Below, one piece after another: positions 61,901 through 64,000 of a DNA stretch of 64,000 bases (positions within the stretch are counted from its first letter, which is position 1; the number at the start of each line of letters is the position of its first letter). The DNA lies in the NCBI GenBank assembly GCA_943737045.1, contig CALSFV010000003.1, positions 558,001 through 622,000 of the forward strand, in the 5' to 3' direction. Below the pieces are notes generated by a model. It did not search any database and had not been told where the DNA came from. It saw nothing but the letters and a program-made list of their open reading frames with translations. A program made the position numbers and the translations under genes. This DNA comes from Parapristionchus giblindavisi (lineage: Eukaryota; Nematoda; Chromadorea; Rhabditida; Diplogasteridae).

Positions 61901-64000
61901 GGAAGAAAAATTTTGCAATTTGATACAGGCTCAAGCAAGTTACGGTCTAGACTATCTATGCATGGGGAGAGGGAGATGGAAGGGGGGGCGAGAGGGACGC
62001 GTACTCTATCCATTGCGTCTCTGTACGACCAGAGCGAATCAGTGTATCTTTATTCGTACGTTTACAATTTACTTTGACACCTGATAATTAGCTCAAGACA
62101 AGCTGAACTCATATAAACTCACAACCGCTCATCTGTAACGCGAAATCGACAGATAACGCGGCAATCGTTACAATTCGCACTTAAATCACCACAATTTGCT
62201 TGAAACTTATCCGTTCGAGCTGCGGAAGCGCGCGTTCGACGTCTCGTAACGTCCGCTATGCTGTACAGGTAAAAGTGCGAATTTTCAGGAGCTAATTCGA
62301 GCGGGAAATGGCCATACATGGGGCCGTTTTGCACTTTTTCGTGTCTATGGTTCCTGTTGAGACTGGACATGCTCTACTATTTCATATAGCTCAATATTTT
62401 CATAAATATTTTTATTGTAAATCCGAGATATGGTTACAGTGAGAGATGAATATATATATAGAGAGAGAGAAGAGGAGGAGAAGGTGAATCGCTCTTCACT
62501 CACTCCATACAAAAAAGACACGCATGGCACATACACACCTCCCCTACGGCAGCGCCGGCGACCAACGCCACCTAACCCCCGTCTAGCCTACGCCGAATAC
62601 TGAATTTATACTTTAAAATTTCTCTGATCGCATTTTAAATTGATTTTTTTATCGTGAAAATAGAAAAAAATAGGCCAAAATTGCCAGTGTGACTGTTTCA
62701 GCATTGTGTGCGCTCTCTAAAAGTGTGTTCACTGAATTCGTCATACCAAATTACATTTTTGTGGAAGAAAAATTTTGCAATTTGATACAGGCTCAAGCAA
62801 GTTACGGTCTAGACTATCTATGCATGGGGAGGGGGAGAGGGAAGGGGGAGCGAGAGGGACGCGTACTCTATCCATTGCGTCTCTGTACGACCAGAGCGAA
62901 TCAGTGTATCTTTATTCGTACGTTTACAATTTACTTTGACACCTGATAATTAGCTCAAGACAAGCTGAACTCATATAAACTCACAACCGCTCATCTGTAA
63001 CGCGAAATCGACAGATAACGCGGCAATCGTTACAATTCGCACTTAAATCACCACAATTTGCTTGAAACTTATCCGTTCGAGCTGCGGAAGCGCGCGTTCG
63101 ACGTCTCGTAACGTCCGCTATGCTGTACAGGTAAAAGTGCGAATTTTCAGGAGCTAATTCGAGCGGGAAATGGCCATACATGGAGCCGTTTTGCAGTTTT
63201 TCGTGACTATGTTGCTGGTGAGACTGGACATGCTCTACTATTTCATATAGCTCAATATTTTCATAAATATTTTTATTGTAAATCCGAGATATGGTTACAT
63301 GAGAGATGTTTATATATGGAGAGAGAGAGGAGGAGGAGGAGAAGGTGAATCGCTCTTCACTCACATACACAAAAGACACATACACACCTCCCCTACCGCC
63401 GCGACGGCGACCAACGCCACCTAACCCGTCTAGCCTACGCCGAATACTGAATTTATACTTTAAAATTTCCCTGATCGGATTTTAAATTGATTGTTTTTTT
63501 TCTCGTGAAAATAGAAAAAATGGGCCAAAATTGCCAGTATGACTGTTTCAGCGTTGCGCGCGCTCTCTAAAAGTGTGTTCACTGAATTCGTCATACCAAA
63601 TTACATTTTTGTGGAAGAAAAATTTTGCAATTTGATACAGGCTCAAGCAAGTTACGGTCTAGACTATCTATGCATGGGGAGAGGGAGAGGGAAGGGGGAG
63701 CGAGAGGGACGCGTACTCTATCCATTGCGTCTCTGTACGACCAGAGCGAATCAGTGTATCTTTATTCGTACGTTTACAATTTACTTTGACACCTGATAAT
63801 TAGCTCAAGACAAGCTGAACTCATATAAACTCACAACCGCTCATCTGTAACGCAAAATCGACAGATAACGCGGCAATCGTTACAATTCGCACTTAAATCA
63901 CCACAATTTGCTTGAAACTTATCCGTTCGAGCTGCGGAAGCGCGTGTTCGACGTCTCGTAACGTCCGCTATGCTGTACAGGTAAAAGTGCGAATTTTCAG
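58985..64000 (+). repeat. Satellite array block 3, right of LINE copy B
   Basis: It starts with the remaining 271 bp of the monomer split by LINE copy B, then monomers at 59256, 60107, 60972, 61828, 62690 and 63540; the last is cut by the window end. Monomers are diverged and mosaic. Most have the 'gaaaaattttgc' form. The monomer at 60972 lacks seven bases near 61345 ('tttgcttatccg' for 'tttgcttgaaacttatccg'). The one at 62690 has a small deletion at about 63210 ('actatgttgctgg'). No gene is seen. Confidence 0.95.

Noticed and set aside
1..64000. CRISPR or other bacterial repeat system
   Set aside because: The repeat unit is 864 bp with no spacers, and the inserted elements are eukaryotic LINE and LTR retrotransposons.

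Overview
The window is eukaryotic repeat DNA, not a gene region. Almost all of it is one satellite with a monomer of about 864 bp, arranged head to tail in a single orientation. I count 62 monomers, the last cut by the window end. The inserted elements are a CR1/Jockey-type LINE, an LTR retroelement and short hairpin elements. These point to an animal, probably an invertebrate such as a nematode, but the species assignment is weak. The setting looks pericentromeric, subtelomeric or otherwise heterochromatic (inference). I found no host protein gene, rRNA, tRNA, CRISPR or bacterial feature.

Layout. (1) 1-44875: satellite block 1, 52 monomers. It is very homogeneous to about 39.7 kb, with nested 2-, 3- and 4-monomer higher-order repeats, and more variable after that, with a second subfamily, mosaic monomers and a 113-bp MITE in some monomers. 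(2) 44876-51463: LINE copy A, 5'-truncated, with partial ORF1, endonuclease and reverse transcriptase. A 2728-bp LTR element (45881-48608, identical 378-bp LTRs, 5-bp target duplication) splits its endonuclease. That LTR element is itself split by a hairpin element (about 47603-47773). (3) 51464-55131: satellite block 2. (4) 55132-58984: LINE copy B, the same element without the LTR insertion. (5) 58985-64000: satellite block 3.

History read from the sequence. The satellite expanded. A MITE and a LINE each landed once in a monomer. Array rearrangement then copied both: the MITE is in four monomers at one site, and the LINE is in two places with identical junctions, the same frameshift and the same premature stop. 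The LTR element entered LINE copy A after the duplication. The hairpin element lies inside the LTR element and interrupts what was otherwise one open frame.

Every monomer carries a G-rich tract, a GA/GGA microsatellite and AT-rich stretches. The many 60-140 codon ORFs in the monomers are by-products of repetition, not genes.
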